Source of the DNA: Aeromicrobium sp. Root236
GTDB taxonomy: Bacteria; Actinomycetota; Actinomycetes; Propionibacteriales; Nocardioidaceae
Direction of reading: 5' to 3'
Assembly: GCF_001428805.1 (NCBI RefSeq)
Contig: NZ_LMIS01000001.1
Span: 2,468,976-2,532,975, forward strand
Length of the DNA: 64,000 bases
Under the pieces are notes generated by a model, which searched no databases, was not told where the DNA came from, and was given only the letters and a program-made list of their open reading frames with translations. Shown one piece after another: positions 18,556-26,253 of this stretch. The translations under genes and the position numbers were made by a program. How positions within the stretch are numbered: the stretch's first letter is position 1; each line of letters begins with the position of its first letter.

Positions 18556-19883
18556 GCGTTGTCCCTGAAGGCGGCCGCGACGACGTCGAGCCCTTCGTTG
18601 AGCAGCTCGTCGCTGATGGCCAGCGGCGGCAGGAAGCGGAGCACGTTGCCGTACGTGCCACAGGTCAGCACGATCACGCCGGCGAGGTGTGCGGCCGCGG
18701 CGATGGCGTTGGTCAGCAGCGGGTCGGGCTCGTCGGTGCCGCTCTTGACGATCTCGACGGCGATCATCGCGCCGCGACCGCGTACGTCACCGAGGCGGTC
18801 GTCGTCGGCCTGCAACCGGTGCAGCCGATCGAGCATGAGCCGCTCGATCTGCCGGGCGCGCTCGACGAGGCCGTCGGCCTCGATCGTCTCGATCGTGGCA
18901 AGGGCTGCGGCGCAGGCGATGGGGTTGCCGCCGTACGTGCCGCCGAGACCGGAGACGTGTGCGGCGTCCATGATCTCGCCGCGGCCGGTCACCGCTGAGA
19001 GCGGCAGTCCGCCGGCGATGCCCTTGGCCGTGACGATCAGGTCCGGCACGACGCCGTCGTGCTCGCAGGCGAACAGCTCGCCCGTACGTGCGAAGCCGCT
19101 CTGCACCTCGTCGGCGATGAACACGACGTTGTTGGCGGTGCACCACTCGGCGAGCGCCGGGAGGAACCCGTCGGCGGGCACGATGAAGCCGCCCTCGCCC
19201 TGGATCGGCTCGATCACGACGGCGGCCAGGTTGGCGGCGCCGACCTGCTTCTCGATGTACGTGATCGCGCGGCGCGCCGCCGCAGCACCGTCGACATTCT
19301 TCTCGTCGCGGTAGGGGTAGGACAGCGGCGCCCGGTAGACCTCGGGGGAGAACGGGCCGAAGCCGCTCTTGTAGGGCATCGACTTGGCGGTCATCGCCAT
19401 CGTCAGGTTGGTGCGGCCGTGGTACGCGTGGTCGAACGCCACGACGGCCTGCTTCTTGGTGTGGGCGCGGGCGATCTTGACGGCGTTCTCGACCGCCTCG
19501 GCGCCCGAGTTGAACAGCGCCGAGCGCTTGTCGTGGTCGCCCGGGGTCAACCGGTTGAGCGCCTCGGCGACCGCGACATAGCCCTCGTACGGGGTGACCA
19601 TGAAGCACGTGTGGGTGAACGCCTCGACCTGCGCGCGTACGGCATCGACGACACGCGGTGCGCTGTTGCCGACCGTCGTGACCGCGATGCCGGAGCCGAG
19701 GTCGATGAACGAGTTGCCGTCGACGTCCTTGACGATGCCGCCACCCGCCTCGACGGCGAAGACCGGCATCGTCGTCCCGACGCCCTGCGCGACCGCTGAC
19801 TTCTTGCGGGTCATCAGCTCCTGGGACCGGGGACCGGGGATCGCGGTGACGAGATTGCGGCGTTGCTCGAGCGAGGCAGACAT
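18552..19883 (-). CDS. gabT: 4-aminobutyrate--2-oxoglutarate transaminase
   Basis: A 443-aa class-III PLP aminotransferase. It carries the phosphate-binding NSGAEAVENAVKIARA segment, the aspartate in FIADEVQSGFARTG that contacts PLP nitrogen, and the Schiff-base Lys287 in VTAKGIAGGLP. Length and motifs match actinobacterial GabT. It transfers the amino group of GABA to 2-oxoglutarate. It is the first gene of the gabT-gabD-SSADH operon, divergent from a LysR regulator. Confidence 0.94.
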   Translation of the reverse strand: MSASLEQRRNLVTAIPGPRSQELMTRKKSAVAQGVGTTMPVFAVEAGGGIVKDVDGNSFIDLGSGIAVTTVGNSAPRVVDAVRAQVEAFTHTCFMVTPYEGYVAVAEALNRLTPGDHDKRSALFNSGAEAVENAVKIARAHTKKQAVVAFDHAYHGRTNLTMAMTAKSMPYKSGFGPFSPEVYRAPLSYPYRDEKNVDGAAAARRAITYIEKQVGAANLAAVVIEPIQGEGGFIVPADGFLPALAEWCTANNVVFIADEVQSGFARTGELFACEHDGVVPDLIVTAKGIAGGLPLSAVTGRGEIMDAAHVSGLGGTYGGNPIACAAALATIETIEADGLVERARQIERLMLDRLHRLQADDDRLGDVRGRGAMIAVEIVKSGTDEPDPLLTNAIAAAAHLAGVIVLTCGTYGNVLRFLPPLAISDELLNEGLDVVAAAFRDNA

Positions 19884-19919
19884 GCTGCGATTCTCGTCGC
19901 CGTCACCCTATGCCGTCCA

Positions 19920-19943
19920 ATACTCAGTTCTGATCGAGACTAT
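19920..19943. promoter_or_regulatory. Candidate LysR-type binding site between gabT and lysR
   Basis: An imperfect dyad with ATAC-TC at its left end and GA-CTAT at its right end lies in the 71-bp divergent intergenic region. LysR regulators typically bind such interrupted dyads next to their own gene. TATGCT at 19941-19946 could be the -10 of the LysR gene. The dyad is weak, so this is a suggestion. Confidence 0.35.
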
Positions 19944-19954
19944 GCTCTGGAGGC

Positions 19955-20848
19955 ATGGAGCTCCGCACGCTCGGCTACTTTGTCGCGGTCGCCGAGACCG
20001 GCTCGGTCAGCGCGGCTGCCGACGTCGTGCACGTGACCCAGCCGGCGATCTCGCGACAGATCCGCCAGCTCGAGACCGAGCTCGGCGTCGAGCTGTTCGC
20101 GCGGTCAGCGGGGCGGCTGCAGCTGAGTGCGGCCGGACGCCAGTTCCTGCCGCACGCGCAGGACGTCCTGCGTCGCGCCGAGAGCGCGCGCAACGCCGCC
20201 AGGTCGTACGCCGCGGGGCGCCTCGAGCGGATCACGATCGCCGCGCCGACGACGACCCTCACCGATGTCATCGCCCCGTTCCTGGCGACGCTCGGACCGG
20301 ACGACCCGATGCCGACGGTCATCGAGTCGGACCCCCGCGAGGCGTACGACGCGTTGCGGCACGGAGCCGACCTCGCCATCGCGACCGAGCCGCCGCCGGC
20401 CCGGCTCGCCAGTGCTGCCCTCGCGGTGCTGCCGGTCTGGGCGTACGTACGGGCGGACCATCGATGGCGCGACCAGGGCTCGGTACGCCTGAAGGAGCTC
20501 GCGACCGAGACGGTGCTGGCGCTGACGCCGGCGTTCAAGCCGCGGCAGATCCTCGACAGCGCGATGGAGCGGGCGCAGGTGGCACCGGGACCGGTCGTCG
20601 ACTGCAGCAACCCACAGGTCGCGCAGGCCCTGGCGGCCGCCGGCCGAGGCACCGCCGTCGTGTCGGACGACCCGCGGTTCGGGCTGCACCCGCTGGAGAT
20701 CGTCGGGCGGGACGGACCGCTGCGCATCGAGCTGTCCGCCGCGTGGGAGCCCGCCCATCACGCGGCGGCGACGTTGCGGGAGCTGTCGGCCCGGCTGCGG
20801 GAATTCTGCGTCGAGCGCTACGGCGCGGATGTTGCGCCGACGGGCTGA
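19955..20848 (+). CDS. LysR family transcriptional regulator
   Basis: A 297-aa regulator. The N-terminal helix-turn-helix is at about 1-60 (ELRTLGYFVAVAETGSVSAA, ...HVTQPAISRQIRQLETELGV), followed by a two-lobed LysR substrate-binding domain. A CTGGAGG ribosome binding site precedes the ATG. Divergent placement from gabT-gabD makes it the probable regulator of GABA catabolism. Inducer unknown; GABA or succinate semialdehyde would fit. Confidence 0.92.
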   Translation: MELRTLGYFVAVAETGSVSAAADVVHVTQPAISRQIRQLETELGVELFARSAGRLQLSAAGRQFLPHAQDVLRRAESARNAARSYAAGRLERITIAAPTTTLTDVIAPFLATLGPDDPMPTVIESDPREAYDALRHGADLAIATEPPPARLASAALAVLPVWAYVRADHRWRDQGSVRLKELATETVLALTPAFKPRQILDSAMERAQVAPGPVVDCSNPQVAQALAAAGRGTAVVSDDPRFGLHPLEIVGRDGPLRIELSAAWEPAHHAAATLRELSARLREFCVERYGADVAPTG

Positions 20849-21018
20849 GTCGTCGTTGCGGTCTCCCGCAACGTTTCCCGCAACCCAGTGACCGTCGGCG
20901 ACGCGCGGGCTACGTTCGAGTCACGGGAGATGCAGGAGGACGGTTTCCTCGTCAGGGCCGTCTGATCGGCTGATCCATGTTGCGGCGCATGCAACGCTGC
21001 GTGTTTGTGTGCGACGCG
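20849..21018. other. Intergenic stretch with short repeats, no supported gene
   Basis: It holds two copies of TCCCGCAAC, an inverted pair GTTGC/GCAAC, and very short open frames (for example an 11-codon ATG frame starting MQEDGF). None has a convincing ribosome binding site or a downstream gene on the same strand. It leads into a strong terminator-like hairpin, so it may be the LysR 3' UTR or a small RNA. Confidence 0.4.
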
Positions 21019-21047
21019 GTGCCCCCGAGTCCCGAGCTCGGGGGCAC
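21019..21047. terminator. Bidirectional terminator-like hairpin
   Basis: A perfect 11-bp stem, GTGCCCCCGAG pairing with CTCGGGGGCAC, with a 7-nt loop. It lies between the convergent LysR and DUF3817 genes. There is no long T tract, which is common for GC-rich actinobacterial terminators. Its position fits termination from both sides. Confidence 0.75.
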
Positions 21048-21059
21048 TCCTGTGCCCGG

Positions 21060-21410
21060 CTACGGAGCTGGTGTCGCAGCGACGGGCTGAGGCTTGCTGA
21101 GCAGCCCCTTGCGGTCGGCGACGACCTCGAAGAGGACCGTGAAGAACGGCGGGATGCTCGATCCGAGCGCCAGCAGGAACGTCTTGGTGGTCCAGCCGAA
21201 CGTCTTGCGCGCGACGAACGTCGTGATCACGAACAGGATGAAGACGACGCCGTGGATCATTCCGGCGACCGGGACGCCGCCCTCGCGCAGGCCGAACGGC
21301 TCGGACTCGGTGACGTACTTGCAGAACATGGCCGACAGCAGCAGGGCCCAGGACACGGCCTCGGCGATGGCGATCGTACGAAAGGTGGTGCGGACGTTTG
21401 AGGGATTCAC
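21060..21410 (-). CDS. DUF3817 integral membrane protein
   Basis: A 116-aa protein with three hydrophobic segments. The signature AEAVSWALLLSAMFCKYV, a central GMIHGVVFILFV and a GSSIPPFFTVLFEV segment are typical of DUF3817, a widespread actinobacterial membrane family of unknown function. Divergent from an ACT-domain gene 55 bp away. Confidence 0.88.
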   Translation of the reverse strand: MNPSNVRTTFRTIAIAEAVSWALLLSAMFCKYVTESEPFGLREGGVPVAGMIHGVVFILFVITTFVARKTFGWTTKTFLLALGSSIPPFFTVLFEVVADRKGLLSKPQPVAATPAP

Positions 21411-21465
21411 GCCACCACGCTACCCGCGTAACGCCAAGGAAATGGTGGCCGGTGACAATGGTCAT

Positions 21466-22110
21466 ATGGCCTTCCTGCTGCGCGTCGAGCTGCCCGACGT
21501 GCCCGGCTCCCTGGGTGCGCTCGCCACGGCTCTCGGTGGCGCCGGCGCCGACATCGAGGCGATCGAGATCGTCGAGCGGCGACCCGACGGCCGGGTCGTC
21601 GACGACGTGCTGCTGGAGCTCCCGGCGCGCGTCATGCCCGACGCGTTGATCACGGCATGCCACCAGCTCGAGGGTGTCACGGTCGACTGGATCTCGCGCT
21701 ACAACGCCGGCGCCAACCTCAGCATGGATCTCGAGGCGGTCGAGCGGTTCACCGAGGACCCGACCAAGGCGATCGACAACCTCGTCGAGGTCATCCCGGC
21801 GACGTTCCGGACGGACTGGGCGATGGCCCTGCACCGCGTCGATGGCGAGGCCGCGGTCATGACCAAGTCGTCGACCGCGCCCAAGCTCGTCGCCGAGGCG
21901 TCGGCATGGCTCGGCATCCGCAAGTCCAAGGTGCTGCGGGAGGTGCCCGAGTGGGACTCGACGGTGCTCGCGGCGTCGCCCGCACGCGACCGCCGCGGCG
22001 ACGGGTTCGTGGTCGTCGTGGGCCGGCACGGCGGTCCGGAGTTCCTCGCCTCCGAGCTCGCCAGGCTCGGCCACATGGTCTCCCTCGCGGCGTCGGTCCA
22101 GAGCCGTTGA
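21466..22110 (+). CDS. ACT domain-containing protein
   Basis: A 214-aa soluble protein. Residues 1-75 form an ACT domain (LLRVELPDVPGSLGALATAL...IEAIEIVERR), the small-molecule, usually amino-acid, binding fold. The rest (...AMALHRVDGEAAVMTKSSTAPKLV) is a conserved actinobacterial extension without a catalytic motif I recognise. The ATG at 21466 starts exactly at the ACT strand; an in-frame ATG 24 nt earlier is possible. It is probably a regulatory amino-acid-binding protein; the partner is unknown. Confidence 0.82.
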   Translation: MAFLLRVELPDVPGSLGALATALGGAGADIEAIEIVERRPDGRVVDDVLLELPARVMPDALITACHQLEGVTVDWISRYNAGANLSMDLEAVERFTEDPTKAIDNLVEVIPATFRTDWAMALHRVDGEAAVMTKSSTAPKLVAEASAWLGIRKSKVLREVPEWDSTVLAASPARDRRGDGFVVVVGRHGGPEFLASELARLGHMVSLAASVQSR

Positions 22111-22219
22111 CGGTTTACCAAGAGGTCAGGGCAACCTGCACTCCGCACGGCAACCTGCCACTCCGCAGGGCGCGCGCGCCTTGGTGAGTGGCGGTTTGCC
22201 GTGACCTCTTGGTAAACCG
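22111..22219. repeat. 109-bp nested palindromic element
   Basis: The outer arms are a perfect 18-bp inverted repeat (CGGTTTACCAAGAGGTCA at 22111 and its reverse complement at 22202). Inside, GCAACCTGCCACTC (22150) pairs 12 of 14 with 22186-22199, and at the centre GGCGCGCGCGCC is a perfect 12-bp palindrome. A partial direct copy of the inner arm lies at 22131. It fills the gap between two convergent genes. It could fold as a long cruciform or terminator, or be a miniature mobile element; no transposase is nearby. Confidence 0.8.
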
Positions 22220-22231
22220 CCACCCCACCGG

Positions 22232-23113
22232 CTAGTCCTTCGGCTTGGTCTCCGGGACGTGCGCGTGGTGGAAGCGGCCGAGCGCGTCGACCTCCTTCTC
22301 CATCTGTGGGACGCTCTTGCGGGCCAGGCGCCTGAGCACCGGCCACGCCAGCGGCGAGTTGGTCAGTGCCTTGGTCCAGCTCGCGAGCAGCACGCCCTTG
22401 GGCACGTACACGCGGCTCTTGCGCTTGGCGAAGCCCTGCAGGATGAGCTCGACGCACTCCTCGACGCTGGTCGTGCTGTTGGCCGGGTAGGGGAGCTTCT
22501 TGCGGATCTCCCGGAACGTCGGCAGGTCGTGCTCGGCGTTGCGCACGATGTCGGTGTCGATCCAGGACGGATGGCAGATACCGACGCCGATGCCGAGGTG
22601 CGCGACCTCCTGCTTGTACGCGAGCGCCAGCGACTCCGCGCCGGCCTTGCTGGCGTTGTACGACGCGAGGCCCGCGAGCGCGGTGAACGAGGCGAGCGAC
22701 GCCACGACGAGCGCGTATCCGTTCGTCGCCGCGAGGTGCGGCGTCGCGTGCTTGAGCGTGCGGAAGACGCCGTTGATGTTGATGTCGACGACCCGCTCGA
22801 ACGCCGCGTCGTCGATCTGGCGCACGGTGCCGTACGACGCGATGCCGGCGTTGGCCAGCACGAAGTCGATGCGGCCGAAGTGTGCCGCGGCGGCGTCGGT
22901 CGCAGCGGCGACGGCGGCTGAGTCGCGTACGTCGGCCTCCCACCACGCGGCCGAGTCGCCGAGCTCGTCGGACAGCTCGGTGAGCAGCTCGGGCTCGAGG
23001 CCCACGAGCGCGACCTGGCCACCGCGCGCGACGAAGCCGCGTGCCACGCCTGCGCCGATGCCACGTGCGGCGCCCGTGACGAGCGCGACCTTGCCGGTGA
23101 AGTTGTCGGTCAT
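22232..23113 (-). CDS. SDR family NAD(P)-dependent oxidoreductase
   Basis: A 293-aa short-chain dehydrogenase: TGAARGIGAGVARG near residue 14, ANAGIASYG, and catalytic Tyr-Asn-Ala-Ser-Lys (ASYNASKAGAES). A C-terminal extension of about 50 residues (SWTKALTNSPLAWPVLRRLARKS) is basic and amphipathic, as in membrane-associated lipid or steroid SDRs. The start at 23113 is chosen because TGKVALVTGA then lies at the usual distance. A palindromic operator sits 10 nt upstream. Confidence 0.88.
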   Translation of the reverse strand: MTDNFTGKVALVTGAARGIGAGVARGFVARGGQVALVGLEPELLTELSDELGDSAAWWEADVRDSAAVAAATDAAAAHFGRIDFVLANAGIASYGTVRQIDDAAFERVVDININGVFRTLKHATPHLAATNGYALVVASLASFTALAGLASYNASKAGAESLALAYKQEVAHLGIGVGICHPSWIDTDIVRNAEHDLPTFREIRKKLPYPANSTTSVEECVELILQGFAKRKSRVYVPKGVLLASWTKALTNSPLAWPVLRRLARKSVPQMEKEVDALGRFHHAHVPETKPKD

Positions 23114-23122
23114 CAGGTCAAC

Positions 23123-23135
23123 ATACCGTCGGTAT
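23123..23135. promoter_or_regulatory. Palindromic TetR-type operator candidate
   Basis: ATACCG-T-CGGTAT is a perfect 13-bp palindrome located 10 bp upstream of the SDR start codon. Operators of the form ATACCG-n-CGGTAT are typical of TetR-family repressors in actinobacteria. No TetR gene is adjacent, so the cognate repressor is elsewhere. Confidence 0.6.
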
Positions 23136-23173
23136 CTGGAATAAGCCACTCCCGATGTCACATAGGACGCGGC

Positions 23174-23542
23174 TCACACCTGCAGCCGTCGCTCCAGTGA
23201 CTCTAGGTCCGGCTCGAACCACACCTGCCCGCCACGGTTGGACTCGACCACCCAGGCGTTGAGCGAGACGCTGTCGGCCACCCGGGCCGAGATGTCGCCG
23301 ATGATCGCGAGTCGGAGGCGGTAGTTGACGTACTTCTGCGCGACCTCGCCGGCGAACCCGGTCCGGAGCTCGAAGAAGTCGTCCGTCAGACGTACGACCG
23401 GGATGACGACGAGCTCGGCCTCGCCCCACGCCGCATCGCCGATCATCTCGGTCGCGGCCTCGATCGTGTCGAGAGCTGGACCGTCCTCCGACAGGACGAG
23501 TGCCGGTGTCCCGTGGATCCTCATCAGCTCGCGATCGGTCAT
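23174..23542 (-). CDS. DUF4180 domain-containing protein
   Basis: A 122-aa protein whose core (DTIEAATEMIGDAAWGEAELVVIP, LRTGFAGEVAQKYVNYRLRLAIIGDI) matches DUF4180. This is a small soluble family of unknown function found as single-domain proteins, sometimes near transcription regulators. It covers the full domain with no extra parts. Divergent from menB, 44 bp apart. Confidence 0.87.
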   Translation of the reverse strand: MTDRELMRIHGTPALVLSEDGPALDTIEAATEMIGDAAWGEAELVVIPVVRLTDDFFELRTGFAGEVAQKYVNYRLRLAIIGDISARVADSVSLNAWVVESNRGGQVWFEPDLESLERRLQV

Positions 23543-23586
23543 GGCACGACGATATCGACGGCAGCCTGCGCGATACCCTCGCCGTC

Positions 23587-24492
23587 ATGACCGTCTCCGA
23601 GATCTTCGACCCCTCAGCCTGGCGCGACGTCCCGGGCTTCGAGGAACTCGAGGACATCACCTACCACCGCGCCGTCGACCACGGGACCGTCCGCATCGCG
23701 TTCGACCGGCCCGAGGTCCGCAACGCGTTCCGTCCCGGCACGGTCGACGAGCTGCTGACGGTGCTCGAGCACGCGCGCCAGTCGTCCGACGTCGGCTGCG
23801 TGTTGCTGACCGGCAACGGGCCCTCGCCCAAGGACGGCGGCTGGGCGTTCTGCTCCGGCGGCGACCAGCGCATCCGCGGCAAGGCCGGCTACCAGTACGC
23901 CGAGGGTGACTCCGCCGAGACGGTGGACCGCGCGAAGCTCGCCCGTCTGCACATCCTCGAGGTGCAGCGCCTGATCCGTTTCATGCCCAAGATCGTCATC
24001 GCCGTCGTCCCGGGTTGGGCCGCCGGCGGTGGGCACAGCCTGCACGTCGTCGCCGACCTCACGCTCGCCTCGGCCGAGCACGCGAAGTTCAAGCAGACCG
24101 ATGCCGACGTCGGCTCGTTCGACGGCGGCTACGGCTCGGCCTATCTCGCTCGTCAGGTCGGCCAGAAGTTCGCCCGCGAGATCTTCCTGCTCGGCGACGA
24201 GTACTCCGCCGCCGACGCGCACCGCATGGGCATGGTCAACAAGGTCGTCCCGCACGCCGAGCTCGAGGCCGAGGCGCTCGACTGGGGTCGCAAGATCAAC
24301 GCCAAGTCACCGACCGCGCAGCGGATGCTCAAGTACTCCTTCAACCTCATCGATGACGGGCTCGTCGGCCAGCAGGTCCTGCTCGGCGAGACGACCCGGC
24401 TGGCGTACATGACGGACGAGGCGCAGGAGGGCCGCGACGCGTTCCTCGAGAAGCGCGACCCGGACTTCACGCCCTACCCCTGGTACTACTGA
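23587..24492 (+). CDS. menB: 1,4-dihydroxy-2-naphthoyl-CoA synthase
   Basis: A 301-aa crotonase-family enzyme of menaquinone biosynthesis: it closes the second ring of O-succinylbenzoyl-CoA. Diagnostic features are FDRPEVRNAFRPGTVDEL, the CSGGDQRIRGKAGY oxyanion region, GWAAGGGHSLHVVADLTLAS, and the C-terminal GRDAFLEKRDPDFTPYPWYY typical of MenB. The ATG at 23587 is chosen; 29 codons of open frame upstream are not conserved-looking. Confidence 0.96.
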   Translation: MTVSEIFDPSAWRDVPGFEELEDITYHRAVDHGTVRIAFDRPEVRNAFRPGTVDELLTVLEHARQSSDVGCVLLTGNGPSPKDGGWAFCSGGDQRIRGKAGYQYAEGDSAETVDRAKLARLHILEVQRLIRFMPKIVIAVVPGWAAGGGHSLHVVADLTLASAEHAKFKQTDADVGSFDGGYGSAYLARQVGQKFAREIFLLGDEYSAADAHRMGMVNKVVPHAELEAEALDWGRKINAKSPTAQRMLKYSFNLIDDGLVGQQVLLGETTRLAYMTDEAQEGRDAFLEKRDPDFTPYPWYY

Positions 24493-24610
24493 GCGACAGA
24501 CGCCTGAGGCACGCAAGCAGGCACGTTGGCGGCGCCTTCCGGATCCAGCGCGGGCCTGACCCGGCGCGAAGCCGTCGGACCGTGGATCGCGCTCAGGTCG
24601 TACCCGAGGA

Positions 24611-24628
24611 GTGAGACGCGAGTCTCAC
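24611..24628 (+). other. Short hairpin upstream of pntA
   Basis: GTGAGAC-GCGA-GTCTCAC forms a perfect 7-bp stem with a GNRA-type tetraloop, 41 bp before the pntA start codon. The surrounding 177-bp gap after menB shows no gene. It could be a menB terminator or a leader hairpin of pntA; there is no T tract. Confidence 0.5.
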
Positions 24629-24669
24629 GGGGTGGTCCCAGCGGGTTACGAACAGATAACGTTCGCCGA

Positions 24670-26247
24670 ATGAGCGACGGACAGCAAGAGAGCCCGCCGG
24701 CCGCGGTGATCGGTGTCGTTGCCGAGTCGAGTCCGGGCGAGACCCGCGTCGCGGCCACTCCCGCGACGGTGCGCCAGCTGATCGACCTCGGATATGTCGT
24801 GGCGGTCGAGCCGGGCGCCGGCGAGAAGGCCAGCTTCACCGACGAGGCGTACGCGCAGGCCGGTGCGGTCATCGCGCCCGCCGAGGACGTGTGGCGCAGC
24901 GGCATCGTGTTCAAGGTCAACGCGCCCTCGACCGACGAGATCGGCAAGCTGGCTGACGGCGCCACCCTGATCAGCCTCATCAGCCCCGCGCTCAACCCCG
25001 ACCTCGTCGACGCACTCGCGCAGCGGCCCATCACGGTGCTCGCGATGGACGCCGTGCCGCGCATTTCGCGCGCCCAGTCGATGGATGTGCTGAGCTCGAT
25101 GGCCAACATCGCGGGCTATCGCGCCGTGGTCGAGGCGGCACACGTGTTCGGCCGGTTCTTCACCGGTCAGATCACCGCCGCCGGCAAGGTCCCCCCGGCC
25201 AAGGTGCTCGTCGCCGGTGTCGGCGTTGCCGGCCTGGCCGCGATCGGCACCGCCAACAGCATGGGCGCGATCGTACGTGCGACAGACCCGCGGGCCGAGG
25301 TGGCCGACCAGGTCGCCTCGCTCGGCGGTGAGTACCTCGCCGTCGACGTGGAGACCGAGCAGAGCACCGACGGCTACGCGAAGGCGACGTCGGAGGACTA
25401 CGACCGGCGCGCCGCCGAGATCTACTCCGAGCAGGCCGCCGACGTCGACATCATCATCACGACTGCTTTGATCCCGGGCCGCGCGGCGCCGGTGCTGATC
25501 ACCGCCGCGGATGTGGCGAGCATGAAAGCCGGCAGCGTCATCGTCGACATGGCGGCGTCCAACGGCGGCAACGTCGAGGGCTCGGTCGCCGGCGAGGCGG
25601 TCGTCACCGACAACGGTGTGACGATCATCGGTTACACCGACCTGGCCGGCCGGCTGCCGACGCAGGCCTCACAGCTCTACGGCACCAACCTGGTCAACCT
25701 GATGAAGCTGCTGACGCCCGGCAAGGACGGCCAGCTCGTCCTCGACCTCGACGACGTCGTGCAGCGCACCATCACGGTCGTACGCGACCGCGAGGTGCTC
25801 TGGCCACCACCGCCGGTGCAGGTCTCGGCGGCGCCCGCCGCAGCGGTCGGGGCTTCGACAGGCTCAACCGGCGTGGAGCCCAAGCCGGAGAAGCAGCCCA
25901 TGTCGGCCGCTCGCAAGCTGACGCTCATCGGCATCGGCGTGGTCGCACTGTTCCTCGTCAACGCGTACGCCCCGGAGCCGCTGCCCGAGCACTTCACGGT
26001 GCTGGTCCTGGCGATCGTCATCGGCTACTACGTCATCGGCAAGGTGCATCACGCGCTGCACACACCGCTGATGTCGGTCACCAACGCGATCTCGGGCATC
26101 ATCGTCGTCGGCGCGATGCAGCAGATCGCGGTCGATGACGGTGCGATCCGTACGCTCGCCTTCGTCGCCGTCCTGCTCGCCAGCATCAACGTCTTCGGTG
26201 GCTTCGCCGTGACCCGACGCATGCTCAGCATGTTCTCGAAAGGCTGA
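24670..26247 (+). CDS. pntA: NAD(P) transhydrogenase subunit alpha
   Basis: A 525-aa fused PntAA-PntAB, close to the 510 aa of the E. coli subunit. The NAD(H)-binding domain I (about 1-385) contains RVAATPATVRQL, the VPRISRAQSMDVLSSMANIAGYRAV segment and the GVGVAGLAAIGTANSMGA dinucleotide fold. After a low-complexity Ala/Pro/Gly linker, four membrane helices (about 420-515) form the start of the proton channel. With PntB it couples proton entry to NADPH formation. Part of the linker is encoded by a dispersed repeat (GASTGSTG). Confidence 0.95.
   Translation: MSDGQQESPPAAVIGVVAESSPGETRVAATPATVRQLIDLGYVVAVEPGAGEKASFTDEAYAQAGAVIAPAEDVWRSGIVFKVNAPSTDEIGKLADGATLISLISPALNPDLVDALAQRPITVLAMDAVPRISRAQSMDVLSSMANIAGYRAVVEAAHVFGRFFTGQITAAGKVPPAKVLVAGVGVAGLAAIGTANSMGAIVRATDPRAEVADQVASLGGEYLAVDVETEQSTDGYAKATSEDYDRRAAEIYSEQAADVDIIITTALIPGRAAPVLITAADVASMKAGSVIVDMAASNGGNVEGSVAGEAVVTDNGVTIIGYTDLAGRLPTQASQLYGTNLVNLMKLLTPGKDGQLVLDLDDVVQRTITVVRDREVLWPPPPVQVSAAPAAAVGASTGSTGVEPKPEKQPMSAARKLTLIGIGVVALFLVNAYAPEPLPEHFTVLVLAIVIGYYVIGKVHHALHTPLMSVTNAISGIIVVGAMQQIAVDDGAIRTLAFVAVLLASINVFGGFAVTRRMLSMFSKG
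25851..25869 (-). repeat. Dispersed hairpin repeat, type B, inside pntA
   Basis: The reverse complement reads GGTTGAGCCTGTCGAAGCC, identical over 19 bp to the copy at 31827. It encodes part of the flexible linker between the NAD domain and membrane part of PntA. Ends can pair (GGTT with AGCC, one G-T pair). Confidence 0.85.
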
Positions 26248-26253
26248 TCCGGG

